DNA from: Pseudomonadota bacterium
GTDB taxonomy: Bacteria > Pseudomonadota > Alphaproteobacteria > Acetobacterales > Acetobacteraceae
Length of the DNA: 64,000 nt
Reading direction: 5' to 3'
Assembly (NCBI GenBank): GCA_021780935.1
Contig: JAJXXT010000144.1
Span: 1-64,000, forward strand
Shown in pieces: positions 26,336-34,358 of the stretch. Position 1 is the stretch's first letter. The number at the start of each line of letters is the position of its first letter. A program made the position numbers and the translations under genes. The notes under the pieces were generated by a model. The model was not told where the DNA came from, did not search any database, and saw only the letters and a list, made by a program, of their open reading frames with translations.

Positions 26336-28690
26336 TTACTCCGCCGCCCGCAGCATCTGCGGGCCGTGCGACTTCGGTCTTGCCTTCTTGCGCAGCTCGG
26401 CGAGTTCCGCCTGGGCCTGCTCCGCCAGGCGGTAGAGCTGCGCGGTTCCCGGCTGATATTGCGGCGGCCCGGCACCCAGATCGACGCCATAGGCGGCCGC
26501 GGCGCGCAGCGTGAAATTGGGGTCGGTCAGGTGCGGCCGGCCGAGCGCCACCAGGTCGGCGCGGCCGGCGGCGAGGATGGTGTTCACCTGGTCGGGCGTG
26601 GTGATGCTGCCCACGCACATTGTCGCGATCCCGGTCTCGTTGCGGATCGCATCCGCGAACGGCACCTGGAACATGCGGCCATAGACCGGTGCGGCCGCCG
26701 CCGTGGTCTGCCCGGTCGAGACATCCACGAGGTCGCAACCGGCGGCAGCGAACGCCTTCGCCACCTCGATCGACTCGGCCTCTGTGATGCCGCCCTCCTG
26801 CCAGTCGGTGGCGGAGATGCGCACCGACATCGGCTTGTCGTGCGGCCAGGCCGCGCGCAGGGCGGTGAACACCTCGAGCGGAAAGCGCAGGCGGTTGGCG
26901 AGCGTGCCGCCATAATCGTCGGTCCGCCGGTTGGTCAGCGGCGAGATGAAGCTGGCCAGCAGATAGCCGTGTGCGGCGTGCAGCTCCAGCATGTCGAACC
27001 CGCAACGAAGACCCCGCTTCGCCGCGGCCACGAAATCGTCGCGTACCGCGTTCATGTCCGCTGCGGTCATCGCGTGCGGCACCTGGCTTTCCGGGTAATA
27101 GGGCAGGGGCGAGGCGGCCATGATCGGCCAGGCGTCCCGGGCCAGCGGCCGGTCCATGCCCTCCCACATCAGCTTCGTCGCCCCTTTGCGCCCGGCATGG
27201 CCGAGCTGGAGGGCGAATTTCGTGGAACCATGCGCGTGCACGAAGCCCGCGATGCGCGTCCAGGCCGCTTCCTGTTCGTCGTTCCACAGCCCCGCACATC
27301 CGGGCGTGATCCGCGCATGCGGCGACACACAGGTCATCTCGGTGAAGATCAGCCCCGCGCCGCCCAACCCGCGCGCGCCGTAATGCACCATATGCCAGTC
27401 GCCCGGCACGCCCTCGTTCGCGGAATACATGCACATCGGCGAGACGACGACGCGGTTCGCGACCACCATCCCGCGCAACGCCAGCGGTTGGAACATCGGC
27501 GCGACCGGCGCCACGGAAGCGAACCCCTTGGCCGCCACTTCCGCGGCGAACAGCCTGTCCGTGGCCACCGCGAAATCCGGCGCCCGCAGCCGCAGATTGT
27601 CGTAGGTGATGGATTTCGAGCGCGTCATCAGCCCGAAGGCGAAGCGCAGCGGCTCCATGTCCCAGAAGCGCCGCACCTGCTCGAACCACACCAGCGACAC
27701 ATCGGCCGCGTGCTGCGTGCGTTCCACTTCGCTTTTTCGGTCACGCTCGAACGCCTTCAGGCTGGCGGTCACCTCGCCATGGGCGCGAAACGCCTCGGCG
27801 AGCGCGATCGCGTCCTCCATGGCCAGTTTGGTGCCTGAGCCGATCGAGAAATGCGCCGTGGACTTGGCATCGCCCAGCAGCACCACATTCTCCGCCGTGC
27901 CGTCCTGCTCGCGGATCATGGTGCTGCGCCGGTTGCGGATCATCGGGAATTGCCGCCATAGGGAGCGGTTGGTCAGCAGCCGGTGCCCGCCGAGATCTTC
28001 GGCGAAGACACGCTCGAGATAGGCAGCGGACTGCGCCTCGTCCATGGCGCCGAGACCGGCGCGCTCGAACGTTTCGGGGTCGGTTTCGAGCACCCAGGTC
28101 GAGGCGCCCGGCTCATACTGATAGGCATGCGCGATGAAGATGCCGTGCTCGTTCTCGCGGAAGCAGAAGGTGAAGGCGTCGAGCGGGCGCGTCGAGCCCA
28201 TCCACGCGAAGCGGTTCGGCCGCAGATCGACCGAGGTGCCGAAATGCCCGAGATGGCCCTGCCGTACAAAGGAGTTGATGCCGTCGCAGGCGACGATCAG
28301 GTCCGCGCCGCGCAGATCCTCCAGCGACTTCACGTCATCGGTGAAGCTGATCTCGATGCCGAGGCTCTGCGCCCGCTCCTGCAACAGCAGCAGCAGCGTG
28401 CGCCGCGAGCAGCCGCAGAACCCGTTGCCGCCGACACGGAAACGGTTGCCTTTGAACCTGATTTCGATATCGTCCCAATAGGCGAAATGGTCGGTGATCG
28501 CCTTGGCGCTCTCCGCGTCGTGGCGCTCGAAGATGTCGAGCGTGGCGTCGGAGAACACCACGCCGAAGCCGAACGTGTCGTTGTGGCGATTGCGCTCGTG
28601 CACCCGGATCGTCGCATCCGGGCGCTGTTTTTTCATCAGGATCGCGAAGTAGAGCCCCGCCGGCCCGCCGCCAATGACCTCGATCCGCAT
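26336..28690 (-). CDS. Bifunctional 2-aminobenzoyl-CoA / salicylyl-CoA monooxygenase-reductase (FAD hydroxylase fused to old-yellow-enzyme domain)
   Basis: A 784-residue two-domain flavoprotein. Residues 1-385 are a FAD-dependent aromatic hydroxylase: [19 protein letters not shown] at the N-terminus and [20 protein letters not shown], with the GD motif, near 285. Residues about 397-784 are an old-yellow-enzyme-type reductase: [28 protein letters not shown], and [20 protein letters not shown]. This exact fusion is known from 2-aminobenzoyl-CoA monooxygenase/reductase, which hydroxylates and then reduces the ring of the CoA thioester, and from salicylyl-CoA 5-hydroxylases. The RidA, SDR and CoA-ligase neighbours favour the amino compound. 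A promoter and operator lie 25-55 bp upstream of the ATG. Confidence 0.9.
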   Translation of the reverse strand: MRIEVIGGGPAGLYFAILMKKQRPDATIRVHERNRHNDTFGFGVVFSDATLDIFERHDAESAKAITDHFAYWDDIEIRFKGNRFRVGGNGFCGCSRRTLLLLLQERAQSLGIEISFTDDVKSLEDLRGADLIVACDGINSFVRQGHLGHFGTSVDLRPNRFAWMGSTRPLDAFTFCFRENEHGIFIAHAYQYEPGASTWVLETDPETFERAGLGAMDEAQSAAYLERVFAEDLGGHRLLTNRSLWRQFPMIRNRRSTMIREQDGTAENVVLLGDAKSTAHFSIGSGTKLAMEDAIALAEAFRAHGEVTASLKAFERDRKSEVERTQHAADVSLVWFEQVRRFWDMEPLRFAFGLMTRSKSITYDNLRLRAPDFAVATDRLFAAEVAAKGFASVAPVAPMFQPLALRGMVVANRVVVSPMCMYSANEGVPGDWHMVHYGARGLGGAGLIFTEMTCVSPHARITPGCAGLWNDEQEAAWTRIAGFVHAHGSTKFALQLGHAGRKGATKLMWEGMDRPLARDAWPIMAASPLPYYPESQVPHAMTAADMNAVRDDFVAAAKRGLRCGFDMLELHAAHGYLLASFISPLTNRRTDDYGGTLANRLRFPLEVFTALRAAWPHDKPMSVRISATDWQEGGITEAESIEVAKAFAAAGCDLVDVSTGQTTAAAAPVYGRMFQVPFADAIRNETGIATMCVGSITTPDQVNTILAAGRADLVALGRPHLTDPNFTLRAAAAYGVDLGAGPPQYQPGTAQLYRLAEQAQAELAELRKKARPKSHGPQMLRAAE

Positions 28691-28714
28691 CCCCGCCTCT
28701 CCGTTTCAGCCAAA

Positions 28715-28734
28715 ATATTTTAGACTTGAAGGAA
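28715..28734. promoter_or_regulatory. Putative MarR operator, site 1
   Basis: ATATTTTAGACTTGAAGGAA. Read on the other strand it shares TTCAAGTCTAAA with site 2 (41571-41590) and the frame TTCAA-N2-CTAAAATAT with site 3 (48019-48038). The left arm (ATATTTTAG) is complete; the right arm is imperfect (AAGGAA instead of AAATAT). It sits between the divergent monooxygenase (start 28690) and SDR-MarR-RidA (start 28790) genes, the usual place for MarR autoregulation, and overlaps the -10 element of the leftward promoter. Confidence 0.7.
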
Positions 28735-28745
28735 CTGGCCCGCAA
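28717..28745 (-). promoter_or_regulatory. Sigma-70-like promoter for the monooxygenase-reductase unit
   Basis: On the minus strand TTGCGG (complement of 28740-28745) is separated by exactly 17 bp from TAAAAT (complement of 28717-28722). The spacing is ideal and the -10 matches TATAAT at five of six bases. The ATG at 28690 follows 26 bp after the -10. The operator of site 1 covers the -10, consistent with repression by a bound MarR protein. Confidence 0.5.
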
Positions 28746-28789
28746 TGTTGGGATCGACTATCGAGCCATCGGGGAGGAAAGGAGGCGCG

Positions 28790-29554
28790 GTGACGCTCAA
28801 GGGACGACAGACCGCAGTGAGGCATGCTCTGGTGACCGGCGGAGGCCAGGGAATCGGTGCCGCGGTGGCGCGTGCGCTGACCGGCGCGAGCGTGCGCGTG
28901 ACCGTGCTCGGCCGCCGTGCCGAGACGCTTGCGGCGATCGTCGCCGCGGGGCAGGCTCAGGCGCATGTCGTGGCGGACGTGACCGACGCGGCGGCGCTGG
29001 AGGCGACACTCGCGGCGCTGCCACCGGTGGATATCCTGGTCAACAATGCCGGGGCGGCGGAATCGGCACCCTTCGCGCGCACCACCCGCGAGATCTGGGA
29101 CCGGATGCTGGCGGTCAACCTTACCGCCGCTTTCACTGCGACCCATGCGCTGCTGCCCGGCATGCTGTTGCGCGGCTGGGGCCGCGTCGTCACCATTGCC
29201 TCCACGGCCGGGCTCACCGGCTACCCGTATGTCAGCGCCTATGTCGCGGCCAAGCACGGTGCCATCGGGCTCACCCGCGCGCTGGCGCTGGAAACCGCGG
29301 GCAAGGGCGTTACGGTCAATGCCGTCTGCCCCGGCTATACGGAAACCGACCTCGTGCAATCCAGCATCGAGCGCATCGCCGCGCGCGGCGGGCGCGATGC
29401 CGAGTCGGTCCGCGCCGATTTCACCCGCGCCAACCCCCAGGGCCGTCTGGTGCAGCCCGATGAGGTCGCCGCCGCCGTGCTGTATCTCTGCGGCCCCGGC
29501 TCGGACGCCATCACCGGCGTCGCGCTGCCCGTTGCCGGCGGAGAAGTGATGTGA
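28790..29554 (+). CDS. Short-chain dehydrogenase/reductase
   Basis: A 254-residue classical [18 protein letters not shown] is the NAD(P)-binding TGxxxGxG motif near residue 10, NNAG follows at the usual place, and [11 protein letters not shown] carries the catalytic Tyr-x3-Lys. I chose GTG 28790 because AAAGGAGG (28778-28785) lies four bases upstream; an ATG at 28745 lacks a ribosome site and adds a non-conserved tail. The SDR stop overlaps the MarR start (GTGA). It probably oxidises or reduces an alicyclic intermediate formed by the bifunctional monooxygenase-reductase. Confidence 0.87.
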   Translation: MTLKGRQTAVRHALVTGGGQGIGAAVARALTGASVRVTVLGRRAETLAAIVAAGQAQAHVVADVTDAAALEATLAALPPVDILVNNAGAAESAPFARTTREIWDRMLAVNLTAAFTATHALLPGMLLRGWGRVVTIASTAGLTGYPYVSAYVAAKHGAIGLTRALALETAGKGVTVNAVCPGYTETDLVQSSIERIAARGGRDAESVRADFTRANPQGRLVQPDEVAAAVLYLCGPGSDAITGVALPVAGGEVM

Positions 29555-30051
29555 CCGACGCGCCCCTGCTGCTCGATGCCGAGACCCGTGCGCACGAGCA
29601 CCCCGCGGACCACCGCGAGGAGCTGCGCCTCTGGCTGCGGCTGCTCACCTGCACCAACCTCATCGAGAGCGAGATCCGCGCCCGTCTGCGTCGGCAATTT
29701 GGCGTCACCCTGCCGCGCTTCGACCTGATGGCGCAGCTTGAGAAGGCGCCCGAGGGCATGACCCTCGGCGAGCTTTCCCGCCGCATGATGGTTTCCAACG
29801 GCAATGTCACGGGCCTGATCGAGCGGCTGCTCGACGCGGCGCTGGTGGAACGAAGGGCGCACCCGACTGACCGACGCGCCGTGGTCGTGGCGCTCACCGC
29901 CGCCGGGCATCGCGCTTTCGCGGACATGGCCGCCGCGCACGCGGAATGGATCGCCGAGCTGTGCGCGGGCCTCGCCGCCCCGGATGTGGCGCAGTTGATG
30001 CGCCTGCTCGGCCGCCTCAAAACCCACGTCAAGGACGTCGCCCATGGCTGA
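29551..30051 (+). CDS. MarR family transcriptional regulator of the aromatic locus
   Basis: A 166-residue protein with the MarR winged helix-turn-helix: [40 protein letters not shown] (recognition helix near residues 88-107) and [18 protein letters not shown] (wing with conserved DxR). It is the only regulator encoded in the 24-48 kb locus. MarR proteins bind short imperfect palindromes as dimers and usually release on binding a phenolic acid or aryl-CoA. The three matching palindromes at 28.7, 41.6 and 48.0 kb are the expected targets. GTG 29551 overlaps the SDR stop. Confidence 0.9.
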   Translation: MTDAPLLLDAETRAHEHPADHREELRLWLRLLTCTNLIESEIRARLRRQFGVTLPRFDLMAQLEKAPEGMTLGELSRRMMVSNGNVTGLIERLLDAALVERRAHPTDRRAVVVALTAAGHRAFADMAAAHAEWIAELCAGLAAPDVAQLMRLLGRLKTHVKDVAHG

Positions 30052-30472
30052 CCGCACGCTCACCACCCTGCAGCCGCCGGACTGGCCGCGCCCGCTGGGG
30101 TATGCCAACGGCATGGCCGGAACCGGGCGGGTCGCCGTGCTGGCGGGCCAGATCGGCTGGGATGACAAGGGCGCGTTCGCGGAGGGCCTGGTGCCGCAGA
30201 TCGAGCAGGCGCTGCGCAACATCCTGACGGTGCTGGCCGAGGCCGGCGGCGATGCCAGCCACATCGCGCGCCTCACCTGGTTCGTCACCGACATCGCCGC
30301 CTATCGCAACGCCGGCAAGGAGCTGGGCGCGGCATGGCGGCGGGTGATGGGCAAGACCTTTCCCGCGATGTCGGTCATCGGCGTCGCGGCCCTTGTCGAG
30401 CCCCAGGCGCTGGTCGAGATCGAGGCGATCGCGATCCTGCCGCAGCCAGGCGCGGCCCGTATCCAGGCGTGA
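30044..30472 (+). CDS. RidA family protein of the aromatic locus
   Basis: A 142-residue RidA (YjgF) family protein, with VAVLAGQIGWDDKGAFAEGL near the N-terminus and the VEIEAIAILP strand at the C-terminus. It overlaps the MarR gene by eight bases, so the two are translationally coupled. RidA proteins hydrolyse enamines and imines. Ring reduction of 2-aminobenzoyl-CoA by the adjacent divergent enzyme leaves an amino group on an sp2 carbon, and an enamine hydrolase would release it as ammonia. That fit is inference. Its stop is one base from the stop of the convergent SDR. Confidence 0.85.
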   Translation: MADRTLTTLQPPDWPRPLGYANGMAGTGRVAVLAGQIGWDDKGAFAEGLVPQIEQALRNILTVLAEAGGDASHIARLTWFVTDIAAYRNAGKELGAAWRRVMGKTFPAMSVIGVAALVEPQALVEIEAIAILPQPGAARIQA

Positions 30473-30473
30473 C

Positions 30474-31190
30474 CTATATCGCGAGCGAACCCACGCTCGC
30501 CCCGCCGCAGACGAACAGCGTCTGCCCCGTCACGAAATCGGCCCGTGCGTCGAGGAAGAACGAAACCGCCCGCGCCACGTCATCCGGCCTTCCCAGCCGT
30601 CCCACCGGGATCGCGGCCGCGAGCCTCGCTTCCCGCTCGCTGCCGGCCGGCACCACGTCGTGGAACATCGCCGTTCCGCCGATCGGGCCGGGCGCCACGG
30701 CGTTCACGGTGATCCCGTCGCCCGCGAGTTCCAGCGCCCAGGTTCGCACCAGGCCGATCATGCCGGCCTTGGTGGCCCCATAGGCGGTTCGCGTCACCGC
30801 GCCGAGGGCCGCGCGGGAGGAAATCAGCACCACCCGCCCGAAGTGCCGCGCCCGCATTCCCGGCAGCGCCGCCTGCATCAGGATCAGCGGCGCCGCCAGA
30901 TGCAGCCGTGCCAGGTCCAGCAGATCTGCGGCCTCGGCATCCGCCAGCAGCGCCGGGCGGATCACGCCGGCATTGTGCACGATCGCCGCGATCTCGAAGC
31001 GCGCGCACGCCTCTTCCGCCGCCTGCCGCGTCGCTGCCTCGTCGATCAGATCGACCTCGATCGCGTGCAGCCCCCGTGCCGGCGGCGGTGTGGCGCGGTC
31101 GAGCGCCACCACCTCGTGGCCCGCGGCGAGCACCGCGTCGGCGATCGCCCGCCCGATCCCCCCCGCGGCGCCCGTCACAAGCACAAACAT
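30474..31190 (-). CDS. Short-chain dehydrogenase/reductase, last gene of the nine-gene aromatic operon
   Basis: A 238-residue SDR. FVLVTGAAGGIGRAIADAV holds the cofactor motif at residues 6-14, VHNAGV the NNAG-equivalent, and YGATKAGMIGL the catalytic Tyr-x3-Lys; the C-terminus is GQTLFVCGGASVG. ATG 31190 is one base from the upstream cyclase stop. All active-site residues are present, in contrast to the degenerate SDR domain encoded two genes upstream, so this could be the active partner of that domain. Confidence 0.87.
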   Translation of the reverse strand: MFVLVTGAAGGIGRAIADAVLAAGHEVVALDRATPPPARGLHAIEVDLIDEAATRQAAEEACARFEIAAIVHNAGVIRPALLADAEAADLLDLARLHLAAPLILMQAALPGMRARHFGRVVLISSRAALGAVTRTAYGATKAGMIGLVRTWALELAGDGITVNAVAPGPIGGTAMFHDVVPAGSEREARLAAAIPVGRLGRPDDVARAVSFFLDARADFVTGQTLFVCGGASVGSLAI

Positions 31191-31191
31191 T

Positions 31192-31971
31192 TCAGCCGCC
31201 GATGAGCGCCAGCACCCGCAGCGGGCTGCCGGAACCGCCGATGATCTTGAGCGGCGGGGAGATGATGACGGCACCGACGGGCGGCAGCAGATCGAGGTTG
31301 CACAGGCATTGCAGCCCATAGCGCCCGGCGCCGTGCATGAAAAAATGCGCGGGGAAGGGCGGGGTGAAATGCGGCGCCTGGCCGGCATCCGTCCCGATCG
31401 TCTCGGTACCGAAACCGAAAACGTCACGCTCCTTCACCAGGAACTCCACCGCCTCCGGGTCCGGCCCCGGCGTGTGCGCGCCATCCGCCTTCACGTTGGC
31501 ATACTCAGCACCCGATTTCTTGGACCAGTCGGTGCGCAGCAGCACCCAGGATTTCGCCGGGATGCGCCCGTGCTGCTTCTCCCAGGCCAGGATGAACGCC
31601 TTGGTCAGGGTGAAGTCGGCATTCGCCGCGGATTCCCGGCTGCAGTCGAGCACCACCGCCGGCGCGATGAAATTCTTCGCCTCGATCGTGTCCGTCGTGT
31701 TGTTGGCAAAATCCTTGCCGGAAATCCAGTGCGCAGGCGCATCGAAATGCGTGCCGGTGTGCTCGCCGCAGGAGAAATTATTCCAATACCAGGCCGGCCC
31801 CTTGGCGTCGTAGCGAGAGACCTCCTCGAGCCGGAACGGCGCGCACTGGCCGAACTCCGGCGGCAGCTGGATGGTCGGAAAATCCGGCGACAGCGTTTGC
31901 GTCAGGTCAACCACCTTGATCTTCCCCGCGGCGACCGCGGTGGCGAATTCGGCCAGCATGCTCATCTGCAT
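31192..31971 (-). CDS. Cyclase family metal hydrolase, isatin hydrolase / kynurenine formamidase-like
   Basis: A 259-residue member of the cyclase family (Mn/Zn-dependent amidohydrolases including kynurenine formamidase KynB and isatin hydrolase). The metal-binding motif is CGEHTGTHFDAPAHW near residue 80 (HxGTHxDxPxH). The beginning KIKVVDLTQTLSPDFPTI and the length (about 260) suit the isatin-hydrolase branch, which opens isatin to isatinate (2-aminophenylglyoxylate). The linked dioxygenase, 2-oxoacid oxidoreductase and 2-aminobenzoyl-CoA monooxygenase make a cyclic amide such as isatin or dioxindole a likely substrate, but formylkynurenine or another lactam cannot be excluded. Confidence 0.8.
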   Translation of the reverse strand: MQMSMLAEFATAVAAGKIKVVDLTQTLSPDFPTIQLPPEFGQCAPFRLEEVSRYDAKGPAWYWNNFSCGEHTGTHFDAPAHWISGKDFANNTTDTIEAKNFIAPAVVLDCSRESAANADFTLTKAFILAWEKQHGRIPAKSWVLLRTDWSKKSGAEYANVKADGAHTPGPDPEAVEFLVKERDVFGFGTETIGTDAGQAPHFTPPFPAHFFMHGAGRYGLQCLCNLDLLPPVGAVIISPPLKIIGGSGSPLRVLALIGG

Positions 31972-31980
31972 TCTCCTGTT

Positions 31981-33201
31981 TCAGCCTGTGTGGGTTGTCT
32001 CGCGAATGGTCAGCGCAGGGTCGGCGCGCCAGCGCTCCAGCTTGTGCCGTGCCACGTCACCGACCGCGATTTCATCGAGCCCCTGTTCGAGCGCGGTGGC
32101 GACGGCTTCGGCAAACGCGCGTGGCGCGACCTTCGGCGGCGGCACATCCTGGTGCCATGCATCGTCGAGTGGCCCCACGAACGCCGTCAGCACCCGGATC
32201 GGCCGTAATTCAGCGCGCAGGCTTAGCGCGAGCGATAGCGAGGCTGCCTGCACGGCGGCATGCGCGCCGAAGCCGGGGCTCGGCGCCAGCGCATCGTCGG
32301 CGACGGTCTGCACCCAGGCGCAGGCCGGATTGTCGCCGTCGCCACCGCATGCCCGCAGCGCCGGGCCCAGCATGCGCGCCAGCCTCGCCGTGCCGAAAAC
32401 CTCCAGCTCCATCGCCTCGCGCAGCCGCGTCGCATCGGCGTCCATCACGCCACCTGGCCGCCCGAACAGCGCCGTGTTGATCACGACATCCACCCGCCCG
32501 CCGAACTCAGCCGCGAACTCGCGCACGCTACGCTCGTCGGTCAGGTCGAGATCCACGCCCGTTGCCGCGGCCGGCAACGCGCCCTGTTCCAGGGCCGCCC
32601 GCGATGTCCACATCGCCGCCTCGCCCGCAAACACCTCGCGTGCGCCGGCGGTAACGGCCCGCGCCACCATCGCCGCCCCCAGCGCGCCGCGCGCCTCCGT
32701 CACCAGGACGCGCCGGTCCCGCAACGAACATCCATGCGCCTGCAACAGCGCCTCCTCCCCCGTGAAACTCTCGGCCATGGCCAGCATGACCGCCTGACCG
32801 GCCTTGTCCAGCCGCAACGCGAGCCGTACCCGCGACGATGGCTGCACATCGTCCTGGAGGAACGCGACCACGCGCGGCCCCGCATCCATGGCAACCAGGC
32901 CCGTCCGCACCGGCAGGCGCTGGCGAAAATAAACATCGCCGCTGGCCCTCAGCACCGTTCGCGCGAGCACCGTGCCGCCATCCGCGACATCCTGCCACGC
33001 CAGCTCGCCGAGGCAAGCGCCGCAGAGATCGCGCACGGGGTAGGCGACGGCACCGCATTCCCTGCACACCGGCAAAGCGAAACGTCCTTGCCCGACCAAT
33101 GCCGAGAGCTTCAGCGCCCCACGGCTCGGCGTCGCGGGCGGCAGCAGCGGCCGGCGCGTTGCCAGCAGCGGGTTCTTCTTTCGGCGTGGCGGCGGCGTCA
33201 T
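31981..33201 (-). CDS. DUF35 OB-fold / zinc-ribbon protein fused to a degenerate SDR domain
   Basis: A 406-residue fusion. Residues about 45-140 are a DUF35-type unit: a zinc ribbon with four cysteines (CRECGAVAYPVRDLCGAC) and an OB fold. DUF35 proteins partner thiolases and bind acyl-CoA. From about residue 163 an SDR-like Rossmann domain follows, but its glycine motif reads TEARGALG instead of TGxxxGxG, and where Tyr-x3-Lys is expected the sequence is HAAVQAASL. It should not work as a dehydrogenase. ATG 33201 overlaps the thiolase stop (ATGA), as expected for a thiolase partner; the extra ATG upstream lies inside the thiolase gene. Confidence 0.8.
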   Translation of the reverse strand: MTPPPRRKKNPLLATRRPLLPPATPSRGALKLSALVGQGRFALPVCRECGAVAYPVRDLCGACLGELAWQDVADGGTVLARTVLRASGDVYFRQRLPVRTGLVAMDAGPRVVAFLQDDVQPSSRVRLALRLDKAGQAVMLAMAESFTGEEALLQAHGCSLRDRRVLVTEARGALGAAMVARAVTAGAREVFAGEAAMWTSRAALEQGALPAAATGVDLDLTDERSVREFAAEFGGRVDVVINTALFGRPGGVMDADATRLREAMELEVFGTARLARMLGPALRACGGDGDNPACAWVQTVADDALAPSPGFGAHAAVQAASLSLALSLRAELRPIRVLTAFVGPLDDAWHQDVPPPKVAPRAFAEAVATALEQGLDEIAVGDVARHKLERWRADPALTIRETTHTG

Positions 33202-34358
33202 GCGTGCAGCACGGCGGCGGCGCTGCACAGGCCGCGATCGTAATTAATCATCCCGAAGCCGGCGACCAGGGCGCTCCGTGGCGTCGCCACCTGGGCACCC
33301 AGCGCGGAACCCGTGAGCTGGCGTATCGCCTCGACGATGCCAAGATGCCCGCCGGCCGCCCCCGCCTGCCCCACGGAAAGCTGCCCGCCGGAGGTGTTGT
33401 GCGGCAGGTCGCCGGCACAGGTGAGGTCCTTGCCGCGCAGGAAATCCGGAGCCTCGCCCGGCACGCAGAACCCAAGCCCCTCGAATTGCAACATCACGAT
33501 CACGGGATAATCGTCGTAGGTCTCGACGATATCGACACTGCCGGGCGGCATCCCCGCCATCGCCCACATCTCGTCGGCATCCGCCTCCCAGCCGCCGCGC
33601 AGCTGCACATCGTCCTCGGGGAACGCGTTGTGCCGCTCGATCGCCGCGGCGAGATGCACGTAGCGCATGCCGGCGGCCCTCGCGTCGGCCTCGCGCAGCA
33701 CCAGGAATGCCTCCGCCCCCGCGCACGGCATCACGCAGTCGAACAGCACCAGCGGGTCCGCGATCGGGCGCGCCGCGAGATAATCCTGTAGCGTCATCGT
33801 TTTCTTCTGCAGCGCATGCGGGAAGCTCGCCGCGTTGGCCCGCTGTGCCACGCAGATGCGGCCGAAATCCTCGCGCGTCGCGCCACAGTGGCGCATATAG
33901 GCGTCCGTGATCAGCGCGAAGGACAGATTCGGTCCGCCGGCGCCATAGGGGTAGACGGCGTCGGCCGAGAAGCGGGAGAACCCGGAGACCAGCCGCCGGA
34001 ACGAATCCGGCGCATTGGTGTCGCCCGCGACCACCGCCACGGCGTCCGCGTCGCCGGCCTGCACCGCCCGCGCCGCACGCCGCAACGACACCAGCCCCGC
34101 GGCCCCGCCCATCGGCACATGGTCCAGCCAGCGCGGCGAGATACCCAGATGCTGCGTCATCGCAACGGCGGAGTCCGCGCCGAGCGTGAAGCTGGAACAG
34201 GCGAACCCGTCAAGCTGATGCTTTTCCATTCCCGCCGCGCGCAGCACTCCCGCGAGGGCCTGGCCGATCCACCAAGGCGCCGGCTGCGCGGAATACCGCG
34301 CGTAGGGCACCGTCACCGGGCAGGCGAGCACCACGCCCTCATAGCCCGCGCGCTTCAC
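33198..34358 (-). CDS. Thiolase family protein (SCP2/BbsB-like)
   Basis: A 386-residue thiolase-fold protein of the non-classical, SCP2-type group that works with DUF35 subunits. Typical segments are FACSSFTLGADSAVAM (nucleophile region), GGAAGLVSLRRAARAVQAGD, YGAGGPNLSFALITDAYM, EAFLVLREADARAAGM and HNTSGGQLSVGQAGAAGGHL (active-site His region). GTG 34358 overlaps the CoA-ligase stop (GTGA). With the DUF35 fusion it probably cleaves or forms an acyl-CoA, for example an aroylacetyl-CoA to aroyl-CoA plus acetyl-CoA. The specific substrate is inferred from context only. Confidence 0.83.
   Translation of the reverse strand: MKRAGYEGVVLACPVTVPYARYSAQPAPWWIGQALAGVLRAAGMEKHQLDGFACSSFTLGADSAVAMTQHLGISPRWLDHVPMGGAAGLVSLRRAARAVQAGDADAVAVVAGDTNAPDSFRRLVSGFSRFSADAVYPYGAGGPNLSFALITDAYMRHCGATREDFGRICVAQRANAASFPHALQKKTMTLQDYLAARPIADPLVLFDCVMPCAGAEAFLVLREADARAAGMRYVHLAAAIERHNAFPEDDVQLRGGWEADADEMWAMAGMPPGSVDIVETYDDYPVIVMLQFEGLGFCVPGEAPDFLRGKDLTCAGDLPHNTSGGQLSVGQAGAAGGHLGIVEAIRQLTGSALGAQVATPRSALVAGFGMINYDRGLCSAAAVLHA

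Noticed and set aside
28745..28789. ATG 28745 as the SDR start
   Set aside because: It lacks a ribosome site, overlaps the -35 of the opposite promoter, and adds a non-conserved tail, while GTG 28790 has AAAGGAGG at good distance.
31192..31971. Calling the cyclase a kynurenine formamidase with a full kynurenine pathway
   Set aside because: No tryptophan dioxygenase or kynureninase gene is in the window, and the length and N-terminus fit the isatin hydrolase branch at least as well; left as a cyclase-family call.
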